A stretch of DNA of 64,000 nt from Globisporangium splendens. Its lineage: Eukaryota; Oomycota; Peronosporomycetes; Pythiales; Pythiaceae. The notes beneath the pieces were generated by a model. It saw nothing but the letters and a program-made list of their open reading frames with translations. It did not search any database and was not told the DNA's origin. Of this stretch, positions 29,536-40,169 are shown piece after piece. A program made the position numbers and the translations under genes. Where the stretch lies: NCBI GenBank assembly GCA_006386115.1, contig VFIW01000086.1, positions 124,001-188,000 of the forward strand, read 5' to 3'. Every line of letters starts with the position of its first letter. Position 1 is the stretch's first letter.

Positions 29536-32196
29536 ATGTGGCAGCACTTGACAGCGTTCGCTGGCGCCGACGCCGACGCCGACACCGCGCCGCGCGTGAT
29601 CGCGGACATCGTCGACTTCCTCGAGTACGCAGACGCCGTGTGTCTGCTCGTGTGCGCGATCGAGGCGCGCTCCGAGACTCTCGTGCGGTTCCTGTACGCG
29701 CACGAGCACCTGCTGCTGCTGGGCGACGACGAGAAGAAGTACGCGAGCGTGCTGCATTGCGCCGCGGCGCATGGACGGATCGCCGTCGTGCAGTGGGTGC
29801 TGCGCCACCGTTCGATGCGGGAATCCAGAAGCAAGAGCCACGTGGGTTGCGTGCGTCCGTTTGAACCAACAAACGCGACAAACACATCTTTGGCGATGGC
29901 GTGGGTGAACCGCAACGTGCCGTATCTGTTCCCCGCGGGCGTCATGTACGAAGCCGCGAAGCAGGGCGACCTGCAAGTTGTCGAGTGGCTACATACAACC
30001 ACGCAGTATGAACCGTACAAGGCCATGGAGTTTGCGGCATCGAGGGGCTACTTGGAGGTCGCGCAGTGGGCCTACGACCACCACACGAGCGCCATTCTAC
30101 CGATATTCTCAACAGTAGCAGGACAGATCACGAAGGAAGCTGCGCAGATCTATATGCTCGAGCCGCTCGGTCAGCTCGATGTGATGAACTGGATCGCCGT
30201 GTTTGTCAAGAAAACGTACTTTCGGGAAGCGTTTGCGACGCGCAAGGGACTCATGGGCACCTACGACCAGCGGGACGATGACATCGACTGGGAAGACGCG
30301 GCTGCGCGCGACGCAGCGTTTTCACATAGAAGATACAAAGCAATGGACCACGCGGCCGCGCAGGGCGACTTGGCTTCGCTGAAACAGTTGCACGCCGATG
30401 GGAAGTGGCCTTGCTCGGCACACGCCATGGACTGCGCCGCCCGAGGAGGACACTTGCACGTCGTGAAATGGCTGCATAAGAATCGGACCGAAGGCTGCAC
30501 ATCACACGCGATCGCGGGGGCAGCGGGGAACGGCCACTTCGAGGTCGCGCAGTGGCTGCACGCGAATCGCTTCGAAGGCTGCCGATCGTTTGCGATGGAC
30601 GTGACGGCGAGCCACGGCCATTTGCAGATCCTACAGTGGCTCTACGTCGAGTATCCTCGCTTCTCGTGCTCGTCTGCATTTCTCCCGTGCGTTGCATCGA
30701 ACAATCACAAGCACGTGCTGCAGTGGCTGCATGAAGAAAAAGGCTTCCCCTTGGAGCTCCGCACGCTGGAAGCAGCGATCGCCGATGGTCATTTCGAACT
30801 CGTGCAGTGGATTTTGAAGAAGGTGCCAGGGCTTCAGACGCAGTTGACGCCGTGCCATGCTGCAAAAGCTGCGAGGAGCGGCCATTTCGAGATGACGAAG
30901 TGGCTCGTCCAAGATCTCGGACTCTGGTCTCCGCGCGCGTTGCTGAACGCGGCCATGGCGGGTAATCTGGAGCTCGTGGCGTGGCTTCACGGCACGGGCT
31001 ACCCGAGTGATATGGTCGACGGTGATTCACTCTTCGAGATCGGCAAGACCCACCCGCTAGATCTCGTAAAGTGGCTACTTGAACACCACCTCGCAGCTCC
31101 GCACTTTGTATCCACGCAGAAGCAGTTGTTTGCACTGTTTGCACACGAGCCCAAGACTGTCAGCGAACGATTTGGCGTCGTGACGCCGCTCACATCGTCG
31201 GTGTCCAAGGGGAAATGGTTTGAGTGGGATCTACACACGAAAGAAGCGCCGTCATGGATACGCGCGTTCGCGCGGCTTGCGCTGCGCTACTCCCCAACGG
31301 CTGCGACGAACTTTGATTGGATCTGCTTGCTCGCGGCCCAGCGTGGCGATCTGCCGGTCCTGCAGTCACTCGCTATGGGACAGCACCCGGAAGTGTTTAC
31401 GAAGCAAACATGGCGCGCCGTGCTCATGTTCACCAAAGCAGGGGACATACTCGAGTGGTTTCAGCAAAACTACACGCCGCCGTGGAAGTTTGCCGACGCG
31501 GAGATGATCGAGTGGGCGACCAAATTCAAGCAGCGCAGCGTGCTGCTGTTGCGACGGCGGTTCCGTGAGCATGCGTTTGGGACACTGGTGCACACAGCGT
31601 GCCGTCATGGTCACGTGGACATGCTGCAGTGGGCACGCGGCAATGTTGACGCCATTTTTAATCTAGAGCCTTCGTCTTCTTCACCCTCGCCCACGAGTTC
31701 TCAAGACGACAGCTTGTTTTGGAGTGTGGTCTCATGGCACGAGTACCTTTTGGATGCTGCCGCATACGGTCAATTGAGCGTGGTCCAGTGGATCTATGAC
31801 AACGGTAGCTCTTCGTTTCTGGAACTGATTTGCTCCAGTGGCTTCCGGCAAACGCTCGCGAACACTGCGATGGCAAGCGGTCAGCTGGCGATCTTGAAGT
31901 GGGTGCAGCAGCAGGATGAGCCGCATCTCCAGTTGACGTCGGCCGCACTGCAACAAGCCATGAACAACAAATATGTGGACTTGCTGCAATGGTTCCTGGA
32001 GCAACGACCACAATGTGATAGCGCAAGCCACCTCGAGGCAGCCTTCCAAGAGACGATTCAGCACTTTGTGACCTCAGAGGCGCGCGGATTTTTGCCAACG
32101 GTTGGGATCTCGTACGTGCTCCCACCGTCCTCCATTTTGTCTGGAGACGCACATACCGTTCTCTCCAACGGCAACGCGTTTCCGAAACCTGGATGA
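29536..32196 (+). CDS. Ankyrin-repeat protein B (oomycete WLH-repeat family)
   Basis: One exon encodes 886 residues from the ATG at 29536. An upstream in-frame ATG at 29491 would add 15 residues that are unrelated to those of copy A. The protein is a chain of AxxGHLxVVxWLH ankyrin units, best seen between residues 120 and 480. Up to about residue 569 it differs from copy A at only a few positions (Val to Ala in AQWAYDHH, Ala to Val in WLVQDLG, Leu-Ala to Phe-Val before STQKQ). After the shared segment KGKWFEWDLHTKEAPSW it diverges sharply and is about 15 residues shorter than A. No signal peptide, membrane segment or catalytic motif is present. It is convergent with LPMO-C, 276 bp away. Protein-protein interaction is the likely role; the partner is unknown. 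Confidence 0.88.
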   Translation: MWQHLTAFAGADADADTAPRVIADIVDFLEYADAVCLLVCAIEARSETLVRFLYAHEHLLLLGDDEKKYASVLHCAAAHGRIAVVQWVLRHRSMRESRSKSHVGCVRPFEPTNATNTSLAMAWVNRNVPYLFPAGVMYEAAKQGDLQVVEWLHTTTQYEPYKAMEFAASRGYLEVAQWAYDHHTSAILPIFSTVAGQITKEAAQIYMLEPLGQLDVMNWIAVFVKKTYFREAFATRKGLMGTYDQRDDDIDWEDAAARDAAFSHRRYKAMDHAAAQGDLASLKQLHADGKWPCSAHAMDCAARGGHLHVVKWLHKNRTEGCTSHAIAGAAGNGHFEVAQWLHANRFEGCRSFAMDVTASHGHLQILQWLYVEYPRFSCSSAFLPCVASNNHKHVLQWLHEEKGFPLELRTLEAAIADGHFELVQWILKKVPGLQTQLTPCHAAKAARSGHFEMTKWLVQDLGLWSPRALLNAAMAGNLELVAWLHGTGYPSDMVDGDSLFEIGKTHPLDLVKWLLEHHLAAPHFVSTQKQLFALFAHEPKTVSERFGVVTPLTSSVSKGKWFEWDLHTKEAPSWIRAFARLALRYSPTAATNFDWICLLAAQRGDLPVLQSLAMGQHPEVFTKQTWRAVLMFTKAGDILEWFQQNYTPPWKFADAEMIEWATKFKQRSVLLLRRRFREHAFGTLVHTACRHGHVDMLQWARGNVDAIFNLEPSSSSPSPTSSQDDSLFWSVVSWHEYLLDAAAYGQLSVVQWIYDNGSSSFLELICSSGFRQTLANTAMASGQLAILKWVQQQDEPHLQLTSAALQQAMNNKYVDLLQWFLEQRPQCDSASHLEAAFQETIQHFVTSEARGFLPTVGISYVLPPSSILSGDAHTVLSNGNAFPKPG

Positions 32197-32472
32197 TCCA
32201 GATATCCTTTCACGTGGAGCAGAATGGCCACGAGAAAGCGCTTATCATAGACAAGGGCAGTAGTCTAACAGTTGCATTTTGCTCGACGAAAATCAAACGA
32301 TTTATTTATTCTGACTGAACCAAATCGACCATTATGTGAGGTGCTCGATCGCTTTGGTTCGCTCAAACGCACAAAACGTAAAAAATGATACATGCACACC
32401 ACCAACCACTTCGCCAAGGCACAATCCTTGTTGCTTCTCCAAGCAAACAGATTTCCGGACTTGCTCGTTGAT

Positions 32473-33662
32473 TTACTGTTTTCTCGATCTGCGCGTTTTC
32501 TGGCAGCCCTGGTGCGTTGGCTCTGGCGCAGCGGCAAACGACTCTACCGACTGAGTTGACGAAGGTGTCGAGGTTGGCTCCGAATAGCCCTGCGAAGACT
32601 CTGGAGTCGGTGTTGGCGTCGACGGCTTGCCCGAGTGCTCCGATGACGCCGACGGTGTTGGGGTTGGCGCATCGGAGGAGACTGCTTGAGTCGTCTCGTT
32701 GTTCGCGTTGTAGCCAATGTTGCCATTGTGGTCGTAGCTGTTCGCCTTCGCGTTGCCGTCATTGCCGTAGTTATTCTTGTTGTTGTTGTTGCTGTTGCTG
32801 CTGAACGAGTAGCTCTCTGCGCCGACTTCTCCTCCGCGTCCAATCAACGGAATGCAGTACTCTGCGATAGCCACGCACACACACACACAACAGCAAACAC
32901 CAAACATTCTCGTTAACATCCATTGAGCAATTCTGTCAGCAAAACAGTGCACACTAGGTGACTCACTGTAGATTTGCCACGCGGGCTCCTGCAGCGTGAG
33001 CCAGTAGAAGCGCATCACGCAGTTCTTCGTGCAGCTCGAGAAATCCACTTTCATCTTCGCCGGGTTGCCGGGAAAGTGGCCCGCGCAGTTCTCGTCGCTC
33101 AGCACGCGCTTGTCGTCCAGCCAGATCTCACACGGTCCCTGCAAATGATTCAACGACAGATGCACACACACACACACACACACACAATGGTAAGCAAACA
33201 AAAGAGGGCAGCCAAACACACAGTCAGGCAACCAATAAACCATAACCATCCTACCGTGTGCGACGGCACGAAGCCTTCGTTCGTGTCCGGGTTTTGCCAC
33301 AAAACCATTCCGTCGCTCGGGATCGGCTTCGGCGCGGCGTCGAGCTTCGTGTAGCCGCAGTCCTCGCCGTGGTCCTTGAGCAAATCCCGCAACGTCGCAT
33401 ACTGTCCGCTGGCCTGGAACGCCTTCGTGAACGTGTCGACATTGGCCTGCGGGTTGTCGTTGAACTTGCCCGGGAACGCCGGGTTCATCTTGGTGATGAA
33501 GTTGGTCTTCATGACGCCGTCGTAGAACTCAGGCATCGGCGCCGTGATGAATCCGTGGGCGTCGACCTCAACGGACGAGAGGCTGAGACCCACGATGGCG
33601 GCACAGACAGCAGCAGTCGTCGTGGTAGACACACCGAGAGACGATTGGAGAAGGCGAACCAT
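32473..33662 (-). CDS. Secreted AA17-like lytic polysaccharide monooxygenase, copy C
   Basis: Three exons, 33255-33662, 32967-33138 and 32473-32861, encode 322 residues that appear identical to copy B and differ from copy A only in the tail. Signal peptide, His36, CAGHFPG, WQIYKYCIPL and the low-complexity tail are all intact, as are both introns with their CA/GT microsatellites. The near-identical block shared with copy A extends farther upstream (to about 34307) than that shared with copy B (to 34051). It is convergent with ankyrin B in the same arrangement as LPMO-A with ankyrin A. As for the other copies, copper-dependent oxidative cleavage of a plant cell-wall polysaccharide is the family-based expectation, not shown here. 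Confidence 0.75.
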
Positions 33663-36087
33663 GTTTGTCGGGGAAAGAGATGGAGAGAGAATGGACGTGG
33701 ACTTGTATGAGGATGTGGCTTGCTACTGCTTGCGGCCACGAGAGCAGATTTCGAAGTGGTCATCGGGTGCAAGAAGCGAACTTCGTCTGGTGCACGAGGC
33801 AAGTGACTCGGAGAAGCCAGAGCGTAGTAGGAATTGGACAGATGGCGCTTGATAGCTTTTCTTTTTCGTCTCCTTCTATGGCTTCATTTCCAGGCGAACA
33901 CGGCAGGAAAATGTCAGGAACGCAAGCTCCGTCAATGTCCACTCGCTTTTGCGTTTTCTTTCGCGTGAGCGCAGCCCAAACACTATCCAGTTCGCTGTTG
34001 GTCGGTCGTTGGTGTCCGTTGTGTCCCTTTAGCTTCAACGAAAGCTGAAATCGGAAACAACACCATGTCTTTCGACGCTTTTCCAGAAGGATAAACGGTG
34101 CAAATGGTCAGAGCCAGAGGCAAAGGAGCCTCGACGTTTCTTCCTTGCGTGACAGACTGACTTCCATGGGCAGTAAATCGTTTCGTGATGTTCGATTTCT
34201 GGCAAAATAGTCTCGAAGGCTGAACAGTGAGCGTGTCCATCATTTCGCGCTGACAATTCTTCAATTCTTCCATGAAAGCGAACAGCTGACGTGAGCCAGC
34301 CATTTATGGCTCTCCGACCATTCTTCCTCACTTAAAACCCAAAGTTATAGCTCCAGTGCAAAGCCCAGGTCAGATATCAGAAGTTGGAACGTACCAAGAG
34401 TGACGCACGAGTGCTCTATATCACAAGTCCGCACACTCGAACACACACACACACACAGAGTGCGCCGTCGAGCAGCTGGATGGCGTGGAGCTTGTGGTGG
34501 CACACGGCGAGCGGGGCAATATCGGTGTCTGATGCGGAGTCAACCTAGGCAGCAGGAGTCGAAAGAGTAAATGGCGTGACAGCACACTCGAGACGAAGAA
34601 AAAAAACAGGAGTGTTGTTCGTTGTTATGCTCATTTTTGTAAAATAGCAGTTGAAGTTGGCCATGAATGATGGTTGTTTCCTGTCCATCTTTGTAAAATA
34701 TTGAAGTCGCAGTTGGAAGGAGTGATGGTCGTTTGATGGCTATTGCTGCAAAATATCTATTCTGTAAAACTGCGGATTGCTTGTACCAGTCAGTAGCTTT
34801 TAGCTCACAACGACTCCTGTTTCACTTGGATGCATTGCCACTAAGTGTGCTAATTCCGCAACGGCCCATCATTCGCTCTCTCGTCAGTTTACTGATTGCA
34901 GCATCGCGCGTGCACGAAGCCCTCGGCGGCAACGAATGTCGTGATGGCGCATGCACGCAGACCCACGCCATTACCCCACGTATTTTGCGAGAGAGGGAGC
35001 GCTCAAGTCCCGTCGGCGTCATGCACACACGCAATCCCCACACCAAGCGTGGATCCAGTCAACCACACACGCCGCCACTCGCTGCTGCTACCGTGTCCAT
35101 TAGTGCATGTGAGTGGAGTTACGTAAATATATGCGTAAGGTATTCGAATGTAATTGCAGCCAGTTCACACCCAGATTTTGGTGTCGCTCGACAGCGATTC
35201 GATATGCGTACAGGCGAAGCAGTGGACTAGCTGTACAATTTCGTTCAATGAATCCTGGGGAGCGCAACTCAGTTCTTCAACGGAGCGAGTCTCATGCCGG
35301 CAATCGTCGAAGTGATGTTCTGTTGCTACAGTTTTCTCAATCTAATTGCCAAGTTGCTGGGTCGGCGCTGCAGTGATGTGTTGTTTCGCCTGTCCCTGAT
35401 ACTTTTCTGCTTGATGCACTCGTTTCGCGGGTTCTTAGCTATCTCTCCCGAGGAGTTCAGCAACGCACAGATGCTCGTCGGTTTCTTCTCTTCGGACCTG
35501 GCGCTGCGCGCGAACGGCAACACTAAGAGTCTGCTCTTCATCAAGTCGGCGGTGCTTAGTGTGAACCTTCTGCCTCTCTTGGCTGGTTTTTGCTAGGCGA
35601 GCTGACGGTCAACTCATTCTTCAGCGGAGCGTGCACTCACCGTTCGTGTCGGTTCTGCTGGGGGTTGGGAAGGCACCAGTTGATAATATGGTGATAACCG
35701 AGTCAAGTGGCATCGTGATCGGATCTGTGGTATAACTTCGATATAATTCACACTCCAAGACGTGCAGTGATGAATGTGGTCAAGTTGGTGTGATCGTTGG
35801 TTCGGAGATTTCGTAGAGAGGTTCGAGAGAACAGTCTGAGGGAAGTGTGCTAGTGAAGTAGCTTAACTCACTGAGCTGCATGCAGACATAACCTCAGAGG
35901 GTGGTTTTATGCCTCATGAGCGTTCCACCCTCACATTTGCTCCGTGGAACTCAAGTGTGCTCCTTCGTTCTCGTCAAGTTTGTGTGCAGTCTAAAGCTGC
36001 AGGCGCTTTCCTCTGTGTCTTGTAGTTTAGTGCACCCGTACTCAAACAATAGGTGTCGTCACAACTAGAGTGTAAACTGTGGAGTTT
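33663..36087. other. Region upstream of LPMO-C
   Basis: Bases 33663-34307 are the LPMO flank shared with copy A. A diverged relative of 16740-16850 follows to about 34410. An AC microsatellite lies at 34442-34457 and a minisatellite at 34611-34760. From there to 36087 no gene is recognised; frames of up to 165 codons (34733-35230) and a 100-codon hydrophobic frame (35294-35596) have no recognisable motif. Confidence 0.45.
34611..34760 (+). repeat. Degenerate minisatellite upstream of LPMO-C
   Basis: Three imperfect units starting near 34611, 34663 and 34719, each with a GGAGTGATGGTCGTTT-like head, a CATTTTTGTAAAATA-like middle and a GAAGTTGG-like end. Same family as 28500-28640 and, inverted, 16345-16500. 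Confidence 0.65.
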
Positions 36088-36870
36088 TTACATAATGAAA
36101 TTAGGATTTTTCATGGAATTACATCGTTGGAACAAAGCGTCTCGTGAAGAAATATCGTTCGGGAGAGCCCTTCGTCGTCCAATGCGGGAGAGAGAGAGAA
36201 GGTAGTTCTGGGCTGCGATAGTCATTTGGCTATCTCCGAAGACTTCCAGTTTGACTTCATAGTGCTGTAGGTAGTGCGCACTGCATGCCAGACCATCTTT
36301 CAGTGCACTGCATTCGCACCAATTGTTCGTGACTTCCAATCCCATGTACACACAGTCGCATGCTTTGAGTTCCTATCGATTGCTGCGTTCGCTCAGGAAG
36401 ATGAGTGCCAAACCACTGCCTCCTGGACCTGGGTTGCCGCGTGCACCTCCACAGAAATACAAACGCGCCGTCGCCCATGCTTCCAGTTGGCGCGACAAGT
36501 CTTGTCTCTCCAGCACACTGAGCAGTTGGCTCAGGCAAGTTGCATTGATCTTTTCTCCTTCGAGCGTTCTCACCCGATGAGCCACAGCCCGCACTAGCAT
36601 CACACGCGCTGTCCACACTCGCTGGATACTTTCTTCGACTGTGAGATGCTGCCGATCATGTACTCTCGTTCCCCACAGCAATACTGCGATGCTTGATGTG
36701 ACGATAAACCAATGTTTCTGTAGCGCTGTCGAGTGTTCCGGAGTAGTGAACCCAAAGTGCTTTCCCAATTCCCGGAGCAAAGATCATTGCCCTGGCGGGG
36801 CTGTGCGGCTAGCAATATGAGGCAGGAAGAGGTTGAGTGCTCTCTTCGCCAATGTTTGGCCTCATCCATC
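36088..36870 (-). pseudogene. Retroelement RNase H domain remnant
   Basis: On the minus strand, one frame (36780-36373) ends with LYFCGGARGNPGPGGSGLAL, the start of an RNase H fold. After a frameshift, a second frame (36351-36088) continues TNNWCECSALKDGL and then VKLEVFGDSQMTIAAQN, the next RNase H motifs. The first motif normally reads DGG, so the catalytic Asp is replaced by Cys here. Upstream text (36870-36600, another frame) resembles the linker before RNase H in non-LTR retroelements of oomycetes, including VLLWGTRVHDRQHLTVEE. The frameshifts and lost Asp show a dead fragment. Reverse transcriptase is not seen in the window. The class (LINE-like versus LTR) is uncertain. Confidence 0.7.
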
Positions 36871-37156
36871 GCCCGAGGAAGGACGTCACATCGTGCAATG
36901 CTGTTTTACCCACTGGGTGAATTTTGGTATGTCCCACAGGACTTTTCAGGACTCTCGAGCCAGTTGCCTAACGTTCAATAACCTATAATCTTGTATTAAA
37001 TAGTTCGCACATCAGTGCTCCAATGCATGCTCAAAACCTTCTCTCAAGCCTGTACAAAATCATTTGCCTGTTCAAACGTATTCTCACAATCTCGACTCGT
37101 GTCACTTTTCCAGCTGCGACCATGAAAGCACAGAACACGACAGCACACTGCGAGTC

Positions 37157-38224
37157 ATGTCGACGCCGTCGACCGTGCGCATCAGCGTCGACTCGCTGCG
37201 CGAGAGCGTGCCGAGCTCGTGGCGGTCGGCGGACATGCCTGCGTCGCTGCGCCACTCTGAGGGTTTCTTCCGCAACCGCCGCGGCCAATCGCTCTCGTAC
37301 CTCTCGCTCTTCCCCCAGGAAGACGACGACACGCACACACCGCTGCGGGGCGTGGTTGTCTACCTGCATGGGCTCGGGGACCACGCGCGCCGCTGCTTCC
37401 ACGTGTACGAGCAGCTCTGCGAGCACGGCTTTGGCGTCGTCGCGTACGACCTGCTGAGCCATGGACAGAGCGAGTCCTGCGAGCACAGGCGCCGCGCGCA
37501 TGCACGCAAGTTCCGGTACTTTGTCGACGACACGAACGAGTTCGTCGCGTTCGCCAAGCGTCAGATCTTGCCTAAGATGCTGCCCAAGAGCGACAACGCC
37601 ACAGCAGAAGAAAGCGACGCCGACACCAGACCGCCGTTGATACTCGGCGGGTACTCCTACGGCACGCTGGTCGCGCTCCACACCGTGTTAACAGGGCAGC
37701 ACCGCTTCGACGGCATCTTCCTGGTCGCGCCTACTGTGGCTGTGGACTTGTCGCCGATCCTGCGCTTCCAGTCGTTTCTCGCCAAGCCGCTGTCGGTTCT
37801 CGCCCCACGCGCGCGCATCGTGCCAGCGAGCAACTACGAGATGCTTTGCCGCGATCCGGCGCTCCTCGACGACCTGTTCAGTGATCCACTGGCAGTCCCG
37901 GAAAAGTTCATGACCGTGCGCATGGGTGCAGAGACGCTCAAGGCGTTTGTGTCTTTGCAGCAAGATCAATCGCTTTTCGACGCCGAGAGCGCGTTCTGCG
38001 CTGCACCCGTGCTCTTCATGATGGGCTCAGCCGACCAGCTCTCGAGTCTCCCCGTCGCCGTCGCGTTCTTTGAGCGAATCCGGAACCGAGACAAACAATT
38101 CAAGACGTTCCCCGGCATGTACCACTCACTGTTCGATGACCCGGAGAAGGACGAAGTGTTCGAGTACCTCATGACGTGGCTGCAGGCGCGCTTTCCAGTG
38201 AGGCGACCGCGTACCAGTACATGA
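37157..38224 (+). CDS. Monoacylglycerol lipase-like alpha/beta-hydrolase B
   Basis: One exon encodes 355 residues. The ATG at 37157 is chosen because MSTPSTVRISVDSLRESVPS aligns with the start of paralogue C; the frame is open farther upstream but without similarity. Motifs are LHGLGDHARR, the nucleophile elbow GYSYG (Ser167), MMGSADQLSS (Asp) and GMYHSLFDD (His), a complete triad. It is much closer to the paralogue at 56449-57561 than to the intron-containing lipase A at 1693. A frameshifted relative lies tail-to-tail with it at 38622-39345. No signal peptide is evident. The reaction expected from the family is hydrolysis of monoacylglycerol or lysophospholipid; the true substrate is unknown. 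Confidence 0.87.
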   Translation: MSTPSTVRISVDSLRESVPSSWRSADMPASLRHSEGFFRNRRGQSLSYLSLFPQEDDDTHTPLRGVVVYLHGLGDHARRCFHVYEQLCEHGFGVVAYDLLSHGQSESCEHRRRAHARKFRYFVDDTNEFVAFAKRQILPKMLPKSDNATAEESDADTRPPLILGGYSYGTLVALHTVLTGQHRFDGIFLVAPTVAVDLSPILRFQSFLAKPLSVLAPRARIVPASNYEMLCRDPALLDDLFSDPLAVPEKFMTVRMGAETLKAFVSLQQDQSLFDAESAFCAAPVLFMMGSADQLSSLPVAVAFFERIRNRDKQFKTFPGMYHSLFDDPEKDEVFEYLMTWLQARFPVRRPRTST

Positions 38225-38621
38225 CAAAGCACAGACAAAGATCGGTTGGCACCGTCACAGATACGCATGGAACGGCCACGGTGAAGCGAACAGTGGTATT
38301 CAGATTATAAGAGTCGCACTGAGGCGAGTCCAGTGCTCAGCGCGTTCAAACACCATGATTCTGTTGCTTGTAATGAACTGTAAGACAGGAGTGAGATAGC
38401 CTAACAGTAGTAATAAGACTTCCATTTGCACAAACAACGTCGTTTTCAACTCAGCTCCACCATCCTCTTTGTTCCGATAAAGTGAGCTCCTCGTTCGCCA
38501 CGTCCGCCTTTCTCGTTTTCGGCGGCATTACAACCTCCCCTAGAATCGCCCTTTCTTGACTGACGAAAGGCGCCATCTTTGCTGCAACGTCGCCTGTCGT
38601 AGACCAGAGCTTCAAACTCCC
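38225..38621. other. Tail-to-tail gap between lipase B and its pseudogene
   Basis: A 397-bp gap between two 3' ends. Nothing recognisable is seen. Confidence 0.5.
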
Positions 38622-39345
38622 TCACGCACTGCCACTGTGGACGATCATCGGCTCTGGGAGCCGTGCGTGCAGCCAGTCGAGGAGGAACTCGAACACGAGG
38701 CTCTTATCCAGGTCGTCGAAGAGCGCGTGGTAGAGTCCGTCGAAGACCTTGAACTGCTTGTCCTTGTCCTGCATTTTGTCAAAGCGCTCGACGGCGAGCG
38801 AGAGACTCGTGACGTGGTCCACCGAGCTCATCATGAACAGCATCTGGCAGAACGTGCTCGTCGAGTCCACGACCTCGGGCGTTTTCTGGAGCGCCACGCA
38901 TGCGCGCAGCGACTGGCTTCCCCCATGTGCAGCGTCATGTGCTCGCCCGCCGTCAGCGGATCGTTCGTGAAGTCGACGACGAACGCCAGGTCCCGGAACG
39001 TAAACTCGGACTTCACTGCAGGCACGACGCGTGTCTTTGGGAGCACAGCGGTCGGCGGCTTTGCGAAAGCGCCTGCACGTGCAGCAGCGGCGCCCACTCG
39101 ACCGACATTGCTGGTGACACGAAGCACATCGCGTTGAAAGTGTGCGTACCTGCGAGGGACGTGTGCAGCGCGACGAGAGTGCCGAACGACATGCCCGCGA
39201 GAATTAGCGTCAGTTGCACACCGCGTGGCGTATTGGCTCCGGCACCATCTGAGGGAAGATGTTGTCCTGCGCGAACGTGGTGAAGTCGTTCGTGTCGTCC
39301 ACAAAGAACTGAAACCTCTCGGCGTGCGCCGTGCTGTCTGCTGGT
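38622..39345 (-). pseudogene. Frameshifted, truncated lipase-like hydrolase
   Basis: On the minus strand the family text is spread over three frames. The first has ERFQFFVDDTNDF at about 39320-39270. The next has LILAGMSFGTLVALHTSLAG, with the GMSFG elbow, near 39210. A third gives TLHMGE near 38935, and the last (38897-38622) gives MMSSVDHVTSL and GLYHALFDDLDKS with the triad His. The N-terminal third with the HG motif is missing. At least two or three frameshifts separate the pieces, so no full protein is made. It is closest in wording to lipases B and C. Sequencing errors could explain some shifts but not the missing N-terminus. Confidence 0.85.
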
Positions 39346-40169
39346 GTCCATGCTCACAATTGTGCTGTTTTTTTCTTTCTTGATGGGGAGATGTCAGTCG
39401 GATCTTCTTGCAAGAGACAATATGCTGTTTAGTAGGTTGTGCATTGTGCAGTTTATGAGGTTGCATGATGGGTTACTAATGTACTTTATCTGCAACCTGT
39501 CACCGTTCGGATCACCGACGTTTTTATTGGCTGATACGTTTTTGATTTTCATTGGCTGAAAATACGACTTTTGTTGTATATTACTGGATGAAATAATGGA
39601 GGAGGGTTCGAAGAAAACACCATTTGCGGCATCGAGAGAACGAACCAACGTCATGGAGGCTCTCGCAGATGCTGGCTTGAAGTCCACGGGCGTCAAGTCA
39701 GTGCAGCTCAACACTGCAGTGGGCACTTTAACGCATTCATGCGATCTCATGGTGATGTTGATGTGTCCAGTAGTACCGTGCATTCAATTGGGGGTGCGTG
39801 CGTAACAGCTGAGCTAATGGGGTGATTCGGGACGTATCTCTTCATGAACGTGAAAAAACTGAATGCTGCTCACTCCTACATGTCTCAGTCAAGTCGTTCT
39901 TTGCGCGCAAATGGCAAGGGTGTCCGGAGTGGTCTCTCCGCCCGCGCAACGTCAGCGACACGTGGTACAGCGATCTGTGCAGCGGGATGAAAAAGATGCA
40001 TGTGAACAAAGCCATATAAGAGGGAGTGTCCATGGTCGATCAGGCGCCACCGCTGTACAGAGATGCACTGCGCACAATTGCTTCCTGTCTCTTCCTCCGA
40101 AACACGTCATCGTCACTGAAAGAGAGAGACCTCCTTGTGACTCAGTGGCGTTGCATGGAGTGAGCTGGA
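39346..40169. other. Non-coding region left of unknown pseudogene
   Basis: About 820 bp with no recognisable gene. ATTGGCT motifs recur near 39525 and 39550. Short frames are unremarkable. Confidence 0.4.

Larger units (their letters stand above)
29518..34307. repeat. Right arm of inverted duplication 1 (ankyrin B + LPMO-C)
   Basis: The reverse-orientation partner of 16850-21674. Near-identical tracts are 29518-31241 (ankyrin 5' part) and about 32498-34307 (LPMO-C); between them similarity is moderate. The arms are separated by 7.8 kb holding the FYVE gene and LPMO-B. Confidence 0.85.
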
